From: Paraburkholderia sp. IMGN_8
Lineage (GTDB): Bacteria; Pseudomonadota; Gammaproteobacteria; Burkholderiales; Burkholderiaceae
Length of the DNA: 64,000 bases
Direction: 5' to 3'
Assembly: GCF_038050405.1 (NCBI RefSeq)
Contig: NZ_CP150900.1
Location: forward strand, 930,001 to 994,000
The position numbers were made by a program, and so were the translations under genes. Below, piece by piece: positions 53,349-62,719 of the stretch. The notes under the pieces were generated by a model that did no database searches, was not told the origin of the DNA, and was given only the letters and a program-made list of their open reading frames with translations. The first letter of the stretch is position 1; each line of letters opens with the position of its first letter.

Positions 53349-55106
53349 ATGCATCACGGCATCGGCTTTATTCAGGATCTGGCGGTCGTGATGGCGCTCG
53401 CCGGCGTCGTCACCGTGCTGTTCCATCGCCTGAAACAGCCGGTGGTGCTGGGCTACATCGCCGCGGGAGTGATCCTCGGACCGTACACGCCGCCGTTCCA
53501 GCTGATCCACGACGAGCAGACCATCCAGACGCTCGGTGAATTGGGCGTGGTATTCCTGATGTTTTCGCTCGGGCTCGAATTCAGTCTGCGCAAGCTTTTC
53601 AAGGTCGGCGCGACGGCGATCGTCGCGGCGCTCTCCGAAATCGTGCTGATGCTGTGGATCGGCTACGAAATCGGCAGCGCGTTTGGCTGGAGTTCGATGG
53701 ATTCGCTGTTTCTCGGCGCGATTCTGGCGATCTCGTCGACCACCATCATCGTCAAGGCACTCTCGGAGCTCGGGTTGAAACGCGAGAGCTTCGCGCAACT
53801 GGTGTTCGGGATTCTGATCGTCGAGGACATTCTGGCCATCGCGATGCTGGTGCTGCTGTCCGGCATCGCGCAGACTGGGCAGCTCAGCGCGGGTGTGGCC
53901 GTGGTCACGCTCGGCAAGCTGCTGCTGTTCATGACGGTGTCGCTGGTGGTCGGCATTCTGGTGGTGCCGCGTGCGCTCAATTACGTGGCGCGCGCGAGGA
54001 GTGACGAAATGCTGCTGGTGTCGGTGCTCGGCTTCTGCTTCGGCTTTTGTCTGCTGGTGGTGAAGCTCAATTACAGCATTGCACTCGGCGCGTTTCTGAT
54101 CGGCGCGATCATGGCCGAATCGCGCCATCTGCACCGGATCGAGCATTTGATCGCGCCGTTGCGCGACGCGTTCTCGGCGATCTTCTTCGTGACGATCGGC
54201 TTGATGCTCAACCCGGCCGTGCTGGTCGACTATGCGTGGCCGATCGCGGTGATTACGGTGGCGGTGATCGTCGGCAAGATCGTCTCGTGCGGGCTGGGCA
54301 CCTTTCTGGCCGGCAAGGACGGACGCACGGCGATGCGGGTCGGCATGACCGTCTCGCAGATCGGCGAGTTCTCGTTCATCATCGCCTCGCTCGGACTGAC
54401 GCTGAAAGTGACGAGCGCGTTTCTGTATCCGATCGCGGTCGCCGTTTCCGCATTGACCACGCTCTTCACGCCGTACCTGATTCGCGCCGCCGACCCGCTG
54501 ACCCAGCGCATTGGCCGCGCGATGCCGCGCACGTTTGCCAACGTGTTCGGCATGTACGGGCAGTGGCTGCGCAGCTTGAGCACCGGGAGCGGCGAGCCGA
54601 CGCTGTTCAGCATGACGCGGCGGATCATCCTGCAGATTGCGGTGAATCTCGCGCTGGTCGCGGCGATTTTTCTGATCGTGTCGTATAGCGCGCCTTACAC
54701 CGGCAACCTGCTCGCGCATTGGCTGACCTCCGAGCCGATGCAGCGCGTCGTGCTGTGGAGCATCGCGCTAATCGTTTCGATGCCGTTTCTGGTGGCCGTC
54801 TATCGCAAGACCAAGTCGCTTGCGTTGCTGCTCGCCGAGGTGAGCGTGCAGCCCGCGATAGCGGGGCGCTTCACAAGTGCGATCCGCTACGCGATTTCCG
54901 ACCTCGTCCCGGTGGTTTCGATGGTCGGCGTGTTTCTGCTGGTCGCGGCGCTATCGAGCAGCATCCTGCCGCCGACCGGCCTGCTGACCGCAGTGCTGAT
55001 CTGCGCCGCACTGCTGCTGGCGCTGCTCTGGCGCTGGTGCGTGAAAATCCATGCGGCGATGCAGATCGCGTTGCGCGAGACCTTCGACGAACAGCCGGAT
55101 CCCTAA
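53349..55106 (+). CDS. CPA2 family cation:proton antiporter (KefB/RosB-like)
   Basis: The 585-residue membrane protein has about 12-14 hydrophobic segments with the CPA2 signatures QPVVLGYIAAGVILGP, LGELGVVFLMFSLGLEFS, SSTTIIVKALSELG and LVFGILIVEDILAIAMLVLL (the paired acidic residues). It exchanges K+ or Na+ for protons. Unlike KefB/KefC it has no C-terminal TrkA-N nucleotide-binding domain; the last ~150 residues are additional membrane helices. The start at 53349 follows AAGGAA by 7 bases; longer starts are rejected. It is divergent from the DUF2848 gene. Confidence 0.9.
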   Translation: MHHGIGFIQDLAVVMALAGVVTVLFHRLKQPVVLGYIAAGVILGPYTPPFQLIHDEQTIQTLGELGVVFLMFSLGLEFSLRKLFKVGATAIVAALSEIVLMLWIGYEIGSAFGWSSMDSLFLGAILAISSTTIIVKALSELGLKRESFAQLVFGILIVEDILAIAMLVLLSGIAQTGQLSAGVAVVTLGKLLLFMTVSLVVGILVVPRALNYVARARSDEMLLVSVLGFCFGFCLLVVKLNYSIALGAFLIGAIMAESRHLHRIEHLIAPLRDAFSAIFFVTIGLMLNPAVLVDYAWPIAVITVAVIVGKIVSCGLGTFLAGKDGRTAMRVGMTVSQIGEFSFIIASLGLTLKVTSAFLYPIAVAVSALTTLFTPYLIRAADPLTQRIGRAMPRTFANVFGMYGQWLRSLSTGSGEPTLFSMTRRIILQIAVNLALVAAIFLIVSYSAPYTGNLLAHWLTSEPMQRVVLWSIALIVSMPFLVAVYRKTKSLALLLAEVSVQPAIAGRFTSAIRYAISDLVPVVSMVGVFLLVAALSSSILPPTGLLTAVLICAALLLALLWRWCVKIHAAMQIALRETFDEQPDP

Positions 55107-55230
55107 GTCGGACTTGCGCCGTGGCGCCGAACAATGTGAGCAATTGTGTGCAGGTTTGCCGGGCGTGCCCCGCTGGCGGATAATCAGGGCATATTCATTC
55201 GTTCGCGTGGAAGGCGCCTGTCTGACTGTC

Positions 55231-56658
55231 ATGAGCGAAAACAAACCTGACAATGCCGGCAAGCCCGGCACCCCCCCGTCGCCATCGGCGTCGCCGTCCG
55301 GCGAAACGCCGAGCGCGTCGAAACCCGACATCACGCTGGATGAGCCAGCGGCCTCACTGCCTATCTCCCACGAAGATTCCATCCAATCTCCAATCAAGGA
55401 CGTGGTGAAGCCGCATGAGACTTCGACCGACGATCCCGATAGCGCGTCAGCAGTCACCCGCGCCGATCCGCAAACGGCGCGGCAACGTGACGCGGCTGAA
55501 GCGCGCAGCTCGGCCGCGGCTTCAACGGCGCAACAGGAGGCCGCCGTCCATGAGCGCGAAGCACGCGACGTGCGATATGCCGCTGTGCGTCCCACTACGC
55601 TTGTGGGCAGTGAGCCGATTACTGGAGAAGTGACCGTGCCGGCGGATGAGGTCGCCGCGGCGGAAAAGGCGACAGCCTCGTCCGCGCGCCGGGCAGGCTC
55701 GCCGCCGCCCGGGTTCGGCGCCGCGCCCGACTTCACCGCGTCGAATCCACCGCCGCCGAACGCTTTGCCGCCGTCGCCGCCGCGTTACCTGAAGCACAAC
55801 GATTCGGCGTGGACCGTGTTCGGCCGCATCGTCGCGGCGCGCGCGCGTCAATTGTTCGATCGCGCGGGTCAGCGGATCACGCAGCGCACGCTGCGCATCG
55901 GCGTGTCGGCGCGTATCTTCCATCCGGAGCCGGGTGCGAAGGGGCTGCGCGGCAAGACGCTGCAATACCTCGAGGAGTCGATTGCGCACTGGGTGATGTC
56001 GCGCGATGTGCTGGTGTTCATGATTCCGACGGTCGGGCACCAAGGCATGCTGCACCCGAGCAATATCCGTTTGCGCGACTATGCGAAACATCTCGACGGC
56101 CTGCTGCTGCAAGGCGGCGCGGACGTCTCGCCGCAGTCGTACGCTGAAGCCGCGACCAGCCACGAGTGGCCGGGCGACCGGGTGCGCGACATGTACGAAC
56201 TCGAACTGCTGCACGAGTTCATCGAGTCGGGCAAGCCGGTGCTCGGCGTTTGCCGCGGCTGTCAGCTAATCAACGTGGCGTTCGGCGGCACCTTGTACCA
56301 GGACATCGCCACCGAAGTGCCGACTGCCGGCGCGCACGTCAACGAAAACTACGATCAGCATCGGCACGGCATTCACTTCCCGGACGGCTCGACGCTGACG
56401 AATATGTTTCCGGGCCAACGCGACGCGATCGTCAACTCGATCCACCACCAGGCGGTCAAGACACTGGGTCGCGATCTGAATATCGAGGCGGTATCGGCGT
56501 CGGACGGCATCATCGAAGCCGTGCGCTATCGGCGCGCACCGTTCGTGATGGGCGTGCAGTGGCACCCGGAGTTTCATCGCGCGGGCGGCGCTGAGTTGCT
56601 CGATTGCACGCCGTTGCTCGATACGTTCCTGCGGGTAGCGCGCGAAACGCGTTTTTAA
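55231..56658 (+). CDS. class I glutamine amidotransferase-like hydrolase (PuuD/peptidase C26) with long disordered N-terminus
   Basis: The C-terminal ~270 residues are a PuuD-type gamma-glutamyl hydrolase: GLLLQGGADVSPQSY, VLGVCRGCQLINVAFGG with the catalytic Cys, and VMGVQWHPEF with the catalytic His. The N-terminal ~195 residues are rich in Pro, Ala, Ser, Asp and Glu with no fold signature and no signal peptide. The start at 55231 (MSENKPDNAG) is the most plausible, though the ribosome site is weak. The family normally has about 250 residues, so the extension is unusual. No putrescine pathway genes adjoin it; glutamyl-polyamine or similar conjugates are possible substrates. Confidence 0.85.
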   Translation: MSENKPDNAGKPGTPPSPSASPSGETPSASKPDITLDEPAASLPISHEDSIQSPIKDVVKPHETSTDDPDSASAVTRADPQTARQRDAAEARSSAAASTAQQEAAVHEREARDVRYAAVRPTTLVGSEPITGEVTVPADEVAAAEKATASSARRAGSPPPGFGAAPDFTASNPPPPNALPPSPPRYLKHNDSAWTVFGRIVAARARQLFDRAGQRITQRTLRIGVSARIFHPEPGAKGLRGKTLQYLEESIAHWVMSRDVLVFMIPTVGHQGMLHPSNIRLRDYAKHLDGLLLQGGADVSPQSYAEAATSHEWPGDRVRDMYELELLHEFIESGKPVLGVCRGCQLINVAFGGTLYQDIATEVPTAGAHVNENYDQHRHGIHFPDGSTLTNMFPGQRDAIVNSIHHQAVKTLGRDLNIEAVSASDGIIEAVRYRRAPFVMGVQWHPEFHRAGGAELLDCTPLLDTFLRVARETRF

Positions 56659-57120
56659 AGCCGCGCTGTTAAAGCCGATACACGCGAGGCGCCGCTCTGT
56701 TGTTGGGCGCGGCCCCTCGTGCAGCGGTGTTCGTTTCGCTTCTTTCTCGCTGACTTCTCGGACATCTCGCCGGCAGACGTTCGATTTTCCGGTCACTCGC
56801 GTCCGCTTTAATAAGATAGTCAGGTATGCGAGATAACGCGCGAATCAATCTATTGCGTTATCTCCAAAATGCGGTTCACGATTGGCGTTGGATTCGTGCG
56901 AATTCAACGTGGACGGTGCGCATTCTCAGGAGTCGGATCGTTGCGTTTTTGGTCTGGATGAAAGCGTTTATTGCGCGATTGATGGATTCACTTGGCCAAA
57001 TCGTTCGCTATCGATTTATCTCGATTTAAAGTGCGGCCACGCGACACTTGAATGCTTCGCTTAACGGCTAATCCGCGCGATAATCCACGGCTATTTTGGA
57101 TTCGCATGGAGCACGCACGT
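56659..57120. other. gene-free stretch before the DUF2968 gene
   Basis: About 460 bases, AT-rich from 56800 to 57060. A 67-codon frame at 56826-57029 lacks a ribosome site and is not called. The promoter of the DUF2968 gene should be here; TAAGAT near 56811 is -10-like, without a clear -35. Confidence 0.5.
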
Positions 57121-57882
57121 ATGAAGTACCCCTTAATAGTACGTCGCACCATGCTGCTCGCGACCTCGTGTGCGCTGTTGCAGCATGGTGGCCTCGTGCT
57201 GGCAGCGTCGAACGGTGAAGCCGCGCCTTTGGTCGACACTCGGCCGGCCATGAATACGCTCACGCCGCAGCCGGTCGCCGCCGTGCTGCGCAGCGCGGCA
57301 TCGGGCGTACCTGCATCGGGCATACCGGCTTCGGGCATACCGGCATCGGGCGCGTCGGCCACGGCCGGCGATGCACAAGGCAACGTCGCCGAATTGATGC
57401 AGATGATTCACGATGCGAAGCTGAGTGAACTGCGCACCACCTATAACGGCAGTTATGGCGCGAGTCTGCTTTTCTATCCGCAGGAGATGACGTATTACGT
57501 CGCGTTATTTCAGGATAAGCATTTCTGGCGTGTGATCAATTCGCAAGACGTGGCACGAGCCGAGGCGGTTTACGCCGGCTTTGTCAAGCAAACCGAGCAA
57601 CTCGCGGATGTGGAGATTCGCCGCACGCAATTGCAGGCGCAGAAGGCTTATATCGAGGACGTCATCGCACTGTCTGAAGATCGCGCGAAACGGCTGCAGG
57701 CCGATCTCGACGTCGCTCGTACGCAGCAGGCCAAGGTCAACGACTATCAACGGCAAACGCAGGGTGAAGCGGCGGCGCTGTACGCGGAAAAGGAACGGGC
57801 ACAAGCGCAGTTGCGTCAGGTGCAAGGCGAGGTGATGCAGTTGCAGCGGCAGACCGAGTTGGGGTTGCCGGCGCAGAAGTAG
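57121..57882 (+). CDS. DUF2968 family periplasmic protein
   Basis: The 253-residue precursor has a signal peptide (MKYPLIVRRTMLLATSCALLQHGGLVLAAS). A Pro/Ala/Ser-rich linker follows, with four ASG(I/V)P-type pentapeptide repeats (about residues 60-79). Next comes a globular segment LRTTYNGSYGASLLFYPQEMTYYVALFQDKHFWRVI, and a long coiled coil from about residue 145 to the end. DUF2968 proteins are largely restricted to Burkholderia relatives and have no known function. The start at 57121 has GGAG 9 bases upstream; ATGs at 57052 and 57106 are less likely. A terminator follows at 57896. Confidence 0.88.
   Translation: MKYPLIVRRTMLLATSCALLQHGGLVLAASNGEAAPLVDTRPAMNTLTPQPVAAVLRSAASGVPASGIPASGIPASGASATAGDAQGNVAELMQMIHDAKLSELRTTYNGSYGASLLFYPQEMTYYVALFQDKHFWRVINSQDVARAEAVYAGFVKQTEQLADVEIRRTQLQAQKAYIEDVIALSEDRAKRLQADLDVARTQQAKVNDYQRQTQGEAAALYAEKERAQAQLRQVQGEVMQLQRQTELGLPAQK
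57298..57357 (+). repeat. four 15-bp in-frame tandem repeats in the DUF2968 gene
   Basis: Units of GCATCGGGCATACCG type at 57298-57312, 57313-57327, 57328-57342 and a diverged one at 57343-57357, encoding ASGVP/ASGIP/ASGIP/ASGAS. Copy number changes would alter linker length without a frameshift. Confidence 0.85.
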
Positions 57883-57895
57883 GCGAGAAGCGCAT

Positions 57896-57929
57896 AAAAA
57901 AGCCCGGCAACAGAATTGCCGGGCTTTTT
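57896..57929. terminator. bidirectional terminator
   Basis: A 14-bp stem (AAAAAGCCCGGCAA/TTGCCGGGCTTTTT) with a 5-base loop, 13 bases after the DUF2968 stop codon and 28 bases beyond the stop of the small minus-strand frame at 57958-58104. Confidence 0.93.
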
Positions 57930-57957
57930 ACGCCGCGATCTTGAGATCGCGGAGCGC

Positions 57958-58104
57958 TTACTTCGCGAATGGATCGGTAACGTCGGTTACGCGACGTTGC
58001 GACAGATGGTTCATCCAGTCGGTCCCGCTGAGTCCGGTCTCGCTGGCCGCCGGAGCAGGGCGCGAAGGCGGCGCGATATGGCAAAGGTGTGTGCCGGATC
58101 GCAT
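57958..58104 (-). CDS. possible small protein, 48 residues
   Basis: From the ATG at 58104 to the TAA at 57958-57960 the frame encodes a 48-residue product, Pro/Ala-rich at first (MRSGTHLCHIAPPSRPAP) and ending in a charged segment, NHLSQRRVTDVTDPFAK. The end looks protein-like and a terminator lies 28 bases beyond. There is no clear ribosome site at 58104; an internal ATG at codon 31 is an alternative. It lies just downstream of the GNAT gene on the same strand. It could also be the remnant of a longer gene. Confidence 0.4.
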   Translation of the reverse strand: MRSGTHLCHIAPPSRPAPAASETGLSGTDWMNHLSQRRVTDVTDPFAK

Positions 58105-58139
58105 TGTTCTGGACAACGATCAAACCCGGCGCGCTCGTT

Positions 58140-58664
58140 TTATCGATCCAACCGGTACACATAGCGCAGCGCAGTTATATCCACGCCGCCCATCTGATCC
58201 GGTTCAGCGCCGACGAACTGCCAGCCTTGACGTTCATAAAAGCCGATCGCCGCCGTATTGCCTTCGAGCACGTACAGGTAAAGCTGCGTTTCGCCTTGCG
58301 CGCGCGCCCAGTCTTTGGCAGCGCGCATCAGCAGTTTGCCCACGCCGATGCCCTGATGTTCCGGTAGCGTATGCAGGTTATCGAGCAGCACGCCCCACGC
58401 CGACTCCGGTTGCTGTTCGACGCACACAAAGCCGATCGGCTCGCCAGCGAGTTCAGCGATCAGCACGCTGCGGCGCTCGCCGCCCGGCGCGCTCAGACGC
58501 GCTTCCCAATAGGCGGCGCGCTCTCCGTTGACTTCGCCGTCCAGAAACGCATCAGGCAGCAGACCCCGGTAAGTGGCCTGCCAACTGGTGCTGTGGATCG
58601 AAGCAATCAGCGCGGCGTCCGCGAGGGTCGCGGGGCGCAACGAAATAGCGTGGGTGGGCTGCAT
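58140..58664 (-). CDS. GNAT family N-acetyltransferase
   Basis: The 174-residue product has the GNAT acetyl-CoA motif A, LHTLPEHQGIGVGKLLMRAA (Q/RxxGxG/A), and motif B, LYLYVLEGNTAAIGFYERQGWQFVG. The fold covers the whole protein. The ATG at 58664 (MQPTHAIS) is used; a TTG five codons earlier is possible. No strong ribosome site is visible. The acceptor substrate (amine, amino acid or protein) cannot be told from sequence, and no partner genes adjoin it. Confidence 0.9.
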   Translation of the reverse strand: MQPTHAISLRPATLADAALIASIHSTSWQATYRGLLPDAFLDGEVNGERAAYWEARLSAPGGERRSVLIAELAGEPIGFVCVEQQPESAWGVLLDNLHTLPEHQGIGVGKLLMRAAKDWARAQGETQLYLYVLEGNTAAIGFYERQGWQFVGAEPDQMGGVDITALRYVYRLDR

Positions 58665-58962
58665 CGGGATGGTAGTCAACGGAAGTGCTCAGTTGCTAAG
58701 TGTACTGCGCGGGTCGGAAGGCGGAGCCTGTAATGAAAATGTATGAAATACGCGACAGCACCGGGAACGGAAACATTATGTGCAGCGGGCTCCGTATGTT
58801 TCACAACGTTTACCCTGATACGGCGCAATGCATTCGATATAAAATGCAGCGCCCCCGGCGCGTCTCATTTTTGCCGCGGCGGCCGCTTGCCGACCGCAGT
58901 GAATCGTTTCAACTGCCTGATCGCCGCTGGTCCCTGTGGCGACAGGCTCATCAGAGAGTGTC

Positions 58963-60267
58963 ATGTCTACTGCGTCACCAGCCACCCTATCTTCGTCCCG
59001 AGAATCCAAGGTCAAGACAGTTTTCCGCGTCGTCAGCGGCAACTTTCTTGAAATGTACGACTTCATGGTCTACGGATATTACGCGTCCGCGATCGCCAAG
59101 ACCTACTTCCCGAGCGGCAACGAGTTCGCCTCGCTGATGCTTTCCCTGTCCGTGTTCGGCGCGGGCTTCCTGATGCGCCCGCTGGGCGCAATCGTGCTCG
59201 GCGCGTACATCGACCATCACGGCCGGCGTAAAGGCCTGATCCTCACACTCGGCCTGATGGCGCTCGGCACGCTCACGGTCGCGTCGATTCCAGGTTACGC
59301 GACGATCGGTGTGCTCGCGCCGGTGCTCGTGCTCGGCGGCCGGTTGTTGCAGGGCTTCTCCGCCGGGGTCGAACTGGGCGGCGTCTCGGTGTATCTGTCG
59401 GAGATCGCTACCAAGGGCAACAAGGGCTTTTATTGCGCCTGGCAGTCGGGCAGCCAGCAGGTCGCCGTGGTGTTCGCCGCGCTGATCGGCGTGGCACTCA
59501 ACAAATTTTTGCCGGCTGACCAGATGACTGCCTGGGGCTGGCGCGTGCCGTTCCTGATCGGCTGCCTGATCGTGCCGTTCCTGTTCCTGATCCGCCGTTC
59601 GCTGCAGGAAACCGAGGAGTTCGCGGCGCGCAAGCATCATCCGGGCATGGGCGAGATCATGAAGACGATGGCCGCGAACTGGGGCATCGTGCTGGGCGGC
59701 ATGGGCATGGTGATCATGACCACCGTATCGTTCTACATGATCACCGCGTACACGCCGACCTTCGGCAAGGAAGTGCTGAAGCTGTCGTCGATCGATACGC
59801 TGGTCGTCACCGTCTGTATCGGCCTGTCGAATCTGGTCTGGCTGCCGCTCGCGGGCGCGCTGTCGGACCGCATCGGCCGCCGTCCGGTGTTGCTGGCGTT
59901 CACGATTCTGACGATCCTCACCGCCTATCCGGCGTTGCAATGGCTGGTCGCGGAACCGTCGTTTGCGCGCTTGCTGGCGGTCGAATTGTGGCTGTCGTTC
60001 CTGTACGGCAGCTATAACGGCGCGATGGTGGTGGCGCTGACCGAAGTGATGCCGGTCGAGGTGCGCACCGCCGGCTTCTCGCTGGCCTACAGTCTCGCGA
60101 CGACGATCGGCGGCTTCACGCCGGCCATTTCGACGCTGCTGATTCACACCACCAACAATAAGGCCGCGCCTGGCCTGTTCCTCGGCGTTGCGGCGATCTG
60201 CGGCTTGATCGCAACGCTGGCGTTGTATCGCACGCCGGAGTCGCGTAATCAGTACCGGACTGCGTAG
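58963..60267 (+). CDS. MFS citrate/tricarboxylate:H+ symporter (CitA/TcuC-like)
   Basis: The 434-residue permease belongs to the metabolite:H+ symporter branch of [85 protein letters not shown] and [27 protein letters not shown] run nearly in register with CitA of enteric bacteria, as I recall that sequence. Citrate or tricarballylate uptake is therefore likely. The start at 58963 follows an AGAGAG element; a start at 58936 is possible. It stands alone, ending at a terminator at 60302. Confidence 0.92.
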   Translation: MSTASPATLSSSRESKVKTVFRVVSGNFLEMYDFMVYGYYASAIAKTYFPSGNEFASLMLSLSVFGAGFLMRPLGAIVLGAYIDHHGRRKGLILTLGLMALGTLTVASIPGYATIGVLAPVLVLGGRLLQGFSAGVELGGVSVYLSEIATKGNKGFYCAWQSGSQQVAVVFAALIGVALNKFLPADQMTAWGWRVPFLIGCLIVPFLFLIRRSLQETEEFAARKHHPGMGEIMKTMAANWGIVLGGMGMVIMTTVSFYMITAYTPTFGKEVLKLSSIDTLVVTVCIGLSNLVWLPLAGALSDRIGRRPVLLAFTILTILTAYPALQWLVAEPSFARLLAVELWLSFLYGSYNGAMVVALTEVMPVEVRTAGFSLAYSLATTIGGFTPAISTLLIHTTNNKAAPGLFLGVAAICGLIATLALYRTPESRNQYRTA

Positions 60268-60301
60268 CGGCTGCTTGCCTTAGGCCGGTAGAAAAAAACA
60301 G

Positions 60302-60334
60302 AAACCCCGCACTCGTGAGAGCGCGGGGTTTTTT
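60302..60334 (+). terminator. terminator of the MFS symporter gene
   Basis: Arms AAACCCCGC and GCGGGGTTT enclose a small inner stem (CTC/GAG with loop GTGA), with T residues following. It lies 34 bases after the symporter stop; an A run on the left could also let it act on the minus strand for the TPR gene. Confidence 0.88.
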
Positions 60335-60385
60335 GTCGGGTGTTGCAACGGCGGCGTGTTTTGACCAGCCGCAGCACGCAGGCCG

Positions 60386-62233
60386 TTAGCCCAGACGCAA
60401 TTCGTTAGCCACCGCCTCGACCACGTCGCCCCATACGCCTGGCTGCGGCTGGCGCAACAGTGTCGTGCCCGGATACCACGGGCTGAGCGTTTCGCCGACG
60501 AACCAGCGCCAATCCGCCGAGAACGGCAGCATCAGCCACAGCGGCTTCTTCAGCGCGCCGGCCAGGTGAGCGATCGACGTATCGATCGACACCACCGCGT
60601 CGAGCCGCTCGATGATCGCCGCGGTGTCCGCAAAGTCGCCGATCCGCTCGTCGAAGCGATGAATCGATGTGGCACGCGGATGCGCGTCGAGCGCGGCGCG
60701 TTCGTCGGCGCTCAGTGCAGGTTGCAACACGATCCAGTCGATCCCGTCGAGTGTGAAGAGCGGGTCGAGCGCGGCAAGCGGCATCGAACGGCTTTCGTTT
60801 TGCTGGATGCGTCCCGACCACGCGATGCCGATCTTGCGTTTCGCGTGGCCGCCGAGCGAGCCGCGCCATTTGCGGCGATAAGCCGGCGGCGCGCTAAGGT
60901 AGGGCGTGCGGAAGGGAAGTGTGTCGTAGGTCGTGCCGAGCGCGAGCGGCAAGCTCAGCAACGGACATTGCAGATCCGCGGCCGGGCGCGGTGCGCCCTG
61001 GGCGATCAGCGTCACGCGCCAGGCTTGCGCGGCCGGCGCAAGCAGCGGCAGCAACTGCGGCTGCACTTCGAGCACGACGCGCGCCGCGCGTTGCGCGGCC
61101 AGCGGCACGAAGCGCACGAACTGCAAGGTATCGCCGAAACCCTGTTCGGCGTGCACGAACAGCGTGCGTTGCTCGATCGGTTCGCCGTGCCAGCGCGGCA
61201 GCGTCTGCATGACCGGTTGCGCCATTGTTTGCAGCCGCCATTCGTATTCAGGCAGTCCACGCGCGAAATCACGCAGCGTGAGCCACGCAAGCGCGCGGTT
61301 CATGTGCGCGGAGGCGAGGTCGGGGCGCAAGCGCAGCGCCTGATCGAATGCGCGTACAGCCGCGGCGTGTGCACCCAGTGCCTGGTGCGCGGTGCCCAGG
61401 CTCAGCCACGCGAGCGCGAATTGGGGATCGAGCCCGACCGCGCGCTCGAGATACGGTAGCGCCTGCGCATGGCGGCCCAATGCCGCGAGCGCGTTGCCGA
61501 GGCCGAAGATCGCGGGCGGCAGGTTCGGCTGGAAGGCGAGCGCCGCCTGGAACGAGGTGACCGCTTCCGCGTGGCGGCCGGTGGCGTCGAGCGTATTGGC
61601 GAGGTTGAAATGCGCGGCGACGAAGCGCGGCTCGGCGGCCAGCGCGGCGCGAAAGCACGGGATCGCTTCATCCGCGCGGCCGAGCGCGTTCAGCGACATG
61701 CCCATGTTGTTGAACGCGCCCGCATGCCCGGGGCGCAATTCGAGCGCGCGCTGGAACGACGCGATCGCTTCCGTGTGACGTCCGAGTGCATGCAACGCAT
61801 TGCCGAGGTTGTTATGCGACGACGCGTCCTCCGGCTGCAGGCGCAACGATTTCTCGAATGCGTCGGCGGCGTCTTCGTGGCGGCCCGCCGCCGCGTACGC
61901 GTTGCCGAGGTTGTAGTGCGCCATCGGGAAGGAAGGCGCGAGCGTCAGCGCATTGCGAAATTGCTCGATCGCGTCGTCCAGTTTGCCGAGCGCCTTCAGC
62001 GCGTTGCCGAGGTTCAGTTGCAGCGCGGCGTCTTCCGGGCGCAGGTTCACCGCGCGCCGCACGAGCTCGGCAGCTACGGCGTGCTGGCCCTGCTGGTGGC
62101 GCAGTACGCCCAGCAGGTGCAACGCATCGACGTGCGCGGGATTGCCGTCGAGCGTCGCGCGATAGCCGCGCTCGGCGTCGTCGAGCCGGCCGTCACGATG
62201 CGCCGCGAAAGCGCGGTCAAATACAGGTTGCAT
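60386..62233 (-). CDS. TPR-repeat protein with glycosyltransferase-like C-terminal domain
   Basis: The 615-residue product starts with about ten tetratricopeptide repeats (residues ~1-345; for example NLGNALKALGKLDDAIEQFRNALTLAP, NLGNAYAAAGRHEDAADAFEKSL). The C-terminal ~260-residue domain matches the tail of bacterial TPR/GT41- or GT9-like proteins: FVHAEQGFGDTLQFVRFVPLA, KRKIGIAWSGRIQQNESRSMPL and VVSIDTSIAHLAGALKKPLWLMLP, the last a sugar-nucleotide-binding feature of GT9. It may glycosylate proteins or act as a scaffold. The start is uncertain: 62233 begins at the first TPR, while 62272 has a weak GGGAA site. It is divergent from the ArsR gene. Confidence 0.85.
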   Translation of the reverse strand: MQPVFDRAFAAHRDGRLDDAERGYRATLDGNPAHVDALHLLGVLRHQQGQHAVAAELVRRAVNLRPEDAALQLNLGNALKALGKLDDAIEQFRNALTLAPSFPMAHYNLGNAYAAAGRHEDAADAFEKSLRLQPEDASSHNNLGNALHALGRHTEAIASFQRALELRPGHAGAFNNMGMSLNALGRADEAIPCFRAALAAEPRFVAAHFNLANTLDATGRHAEAVTSFQAALAFQPNLPPAIFGLGNALAALGRHAQALPYLERAVGLDPQFALAWLSLGTAHQALGAHAAAVRAFDQALRLRPDLASAHMNRALAWLTLRDFARGLPEYEWRLQTMAQPVMQTLPRWHGEPIEQRTLFVHAEQGFGDTLQFVRFVPLAAQRAARVVLEVQPQLLPLLAPAAQAWRVTLIAQGAPRPAADLQCPLLSLPLALGTTYDTLPFRTPYLSAPPAYRRKWRGSLGGHAKRKIGIAWSGRIQQNESRSMPLAALDPLFTLDGIDWIVLQPALSADERAALDAHPRATSIHRFDERIGDFADTAAIIERLDAVVSIDTSIAHLAGALKKPLWLMLPFSADWRWFVGETLSPWYPGTTLLRQPQPGVWGDVVEAVANELRLG

Positions 62234-62301
62234 GACGGAGGGATGGTCTTTCGGGTGAGGCGAACGCCGCATTTTCCCACACTCGCCGACGCTGCCCCGG
62301 A

Positions 62302-62351
62302 TTTGACCTCGCGCGTCAACATCTATAACATGTGAATACATGTTCATATGT
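62302..62351 (+). promoter_or_regulatory. promoter and ArsR operator of the metal resistance pair
   Basis: TTTGAC (62302-62307) and TATAAC (62324-62329) are 16 bases apart. A near-perfect inverted repeat spans 62328-62351, with 9-base arms ACATGTGAA and TTCATATGT (8 of 9 matching) around six bases; its core TGAA-N6-TTCA fits SmtB/CzrA-type operators. It begins inside the -10 element, so binding would block transcription. Confidence 0.75.
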
Positions 62352-62371
62352 ACGTTGACGTACCGCTCGCT

Positions 62372-62719
62372 ATGGCTTCCATCACACTGCCTTTCAGCTT
62401 AGAAGACCGTTCGGTAGACACCATCGTGCCGCTGGCCGATCTGTTCCGCTTGCTGGGAGACCCAACGCGCCTGCGCATCGTGCTCGCGTGCGTCGACGAG
62501 CGGCGCGCGGTCGGTGCGATTGCCGAGGCGCTGGGCTTGTCGCCGTCGCTGGTGAGCCACCATCTGCGCCTGTTGCGCGCGGCGCGTATCGTGCGCGCGG
62601 AGCGCCAGGGCAAGCAGGTGTTCTATCTCGCCGCAGACCGTCACATCAGCGCGATGCTGGCCGGCATGCTCGAGCATGTGGCCGAACCGCTCGCCGAATT
62701 ACCTCTGGATCCGTCATGA
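62372..62719 (+). CDS. ArsR/SmtB-family metal-sensing repressor
   Basis: The 115-residue product has the winged helix LADLFRLLGDPTRLRIVLACVDERRAVGAIAEALGLSPSLVSHHLRLLRAARIVRAERQGKQVFY. The C-terminal helix reads ADRHISAMLAGMLEHVAE, giving Asp-x-His-x10-His-x2-Glu, the same ligand spacing as the alpha-5 zinc site of SmtB (Asp, His, His, Glu). There is no CxC arsenic motif. So zinc, cobalt or cadmium sensing is likely. The start at 62372 is preferred because an ATG at 62348 lies in the operator; neither has a good ribosome site. It overlaps the CDF transporter gene by 4 bases. Confidence 0.92.
   Translation: MASITLPFSLEDRSVDTIVPLADLFRLLGDPTRLRIVLACVDERRAVGAIAEALGLSPSLVSHHLRLLRAARIVRAERQGKQVFYLAADRHISAMLAGMLEHVAEPLAELPLDPS

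Noticed and set aside
56826..57029. 67-codon plus-strand frame
   Set aside because: Intergenic and AT-rich, with no ribosome site; hydrophobic and arginine content could be by chance. Conservation data would be needed to call it.
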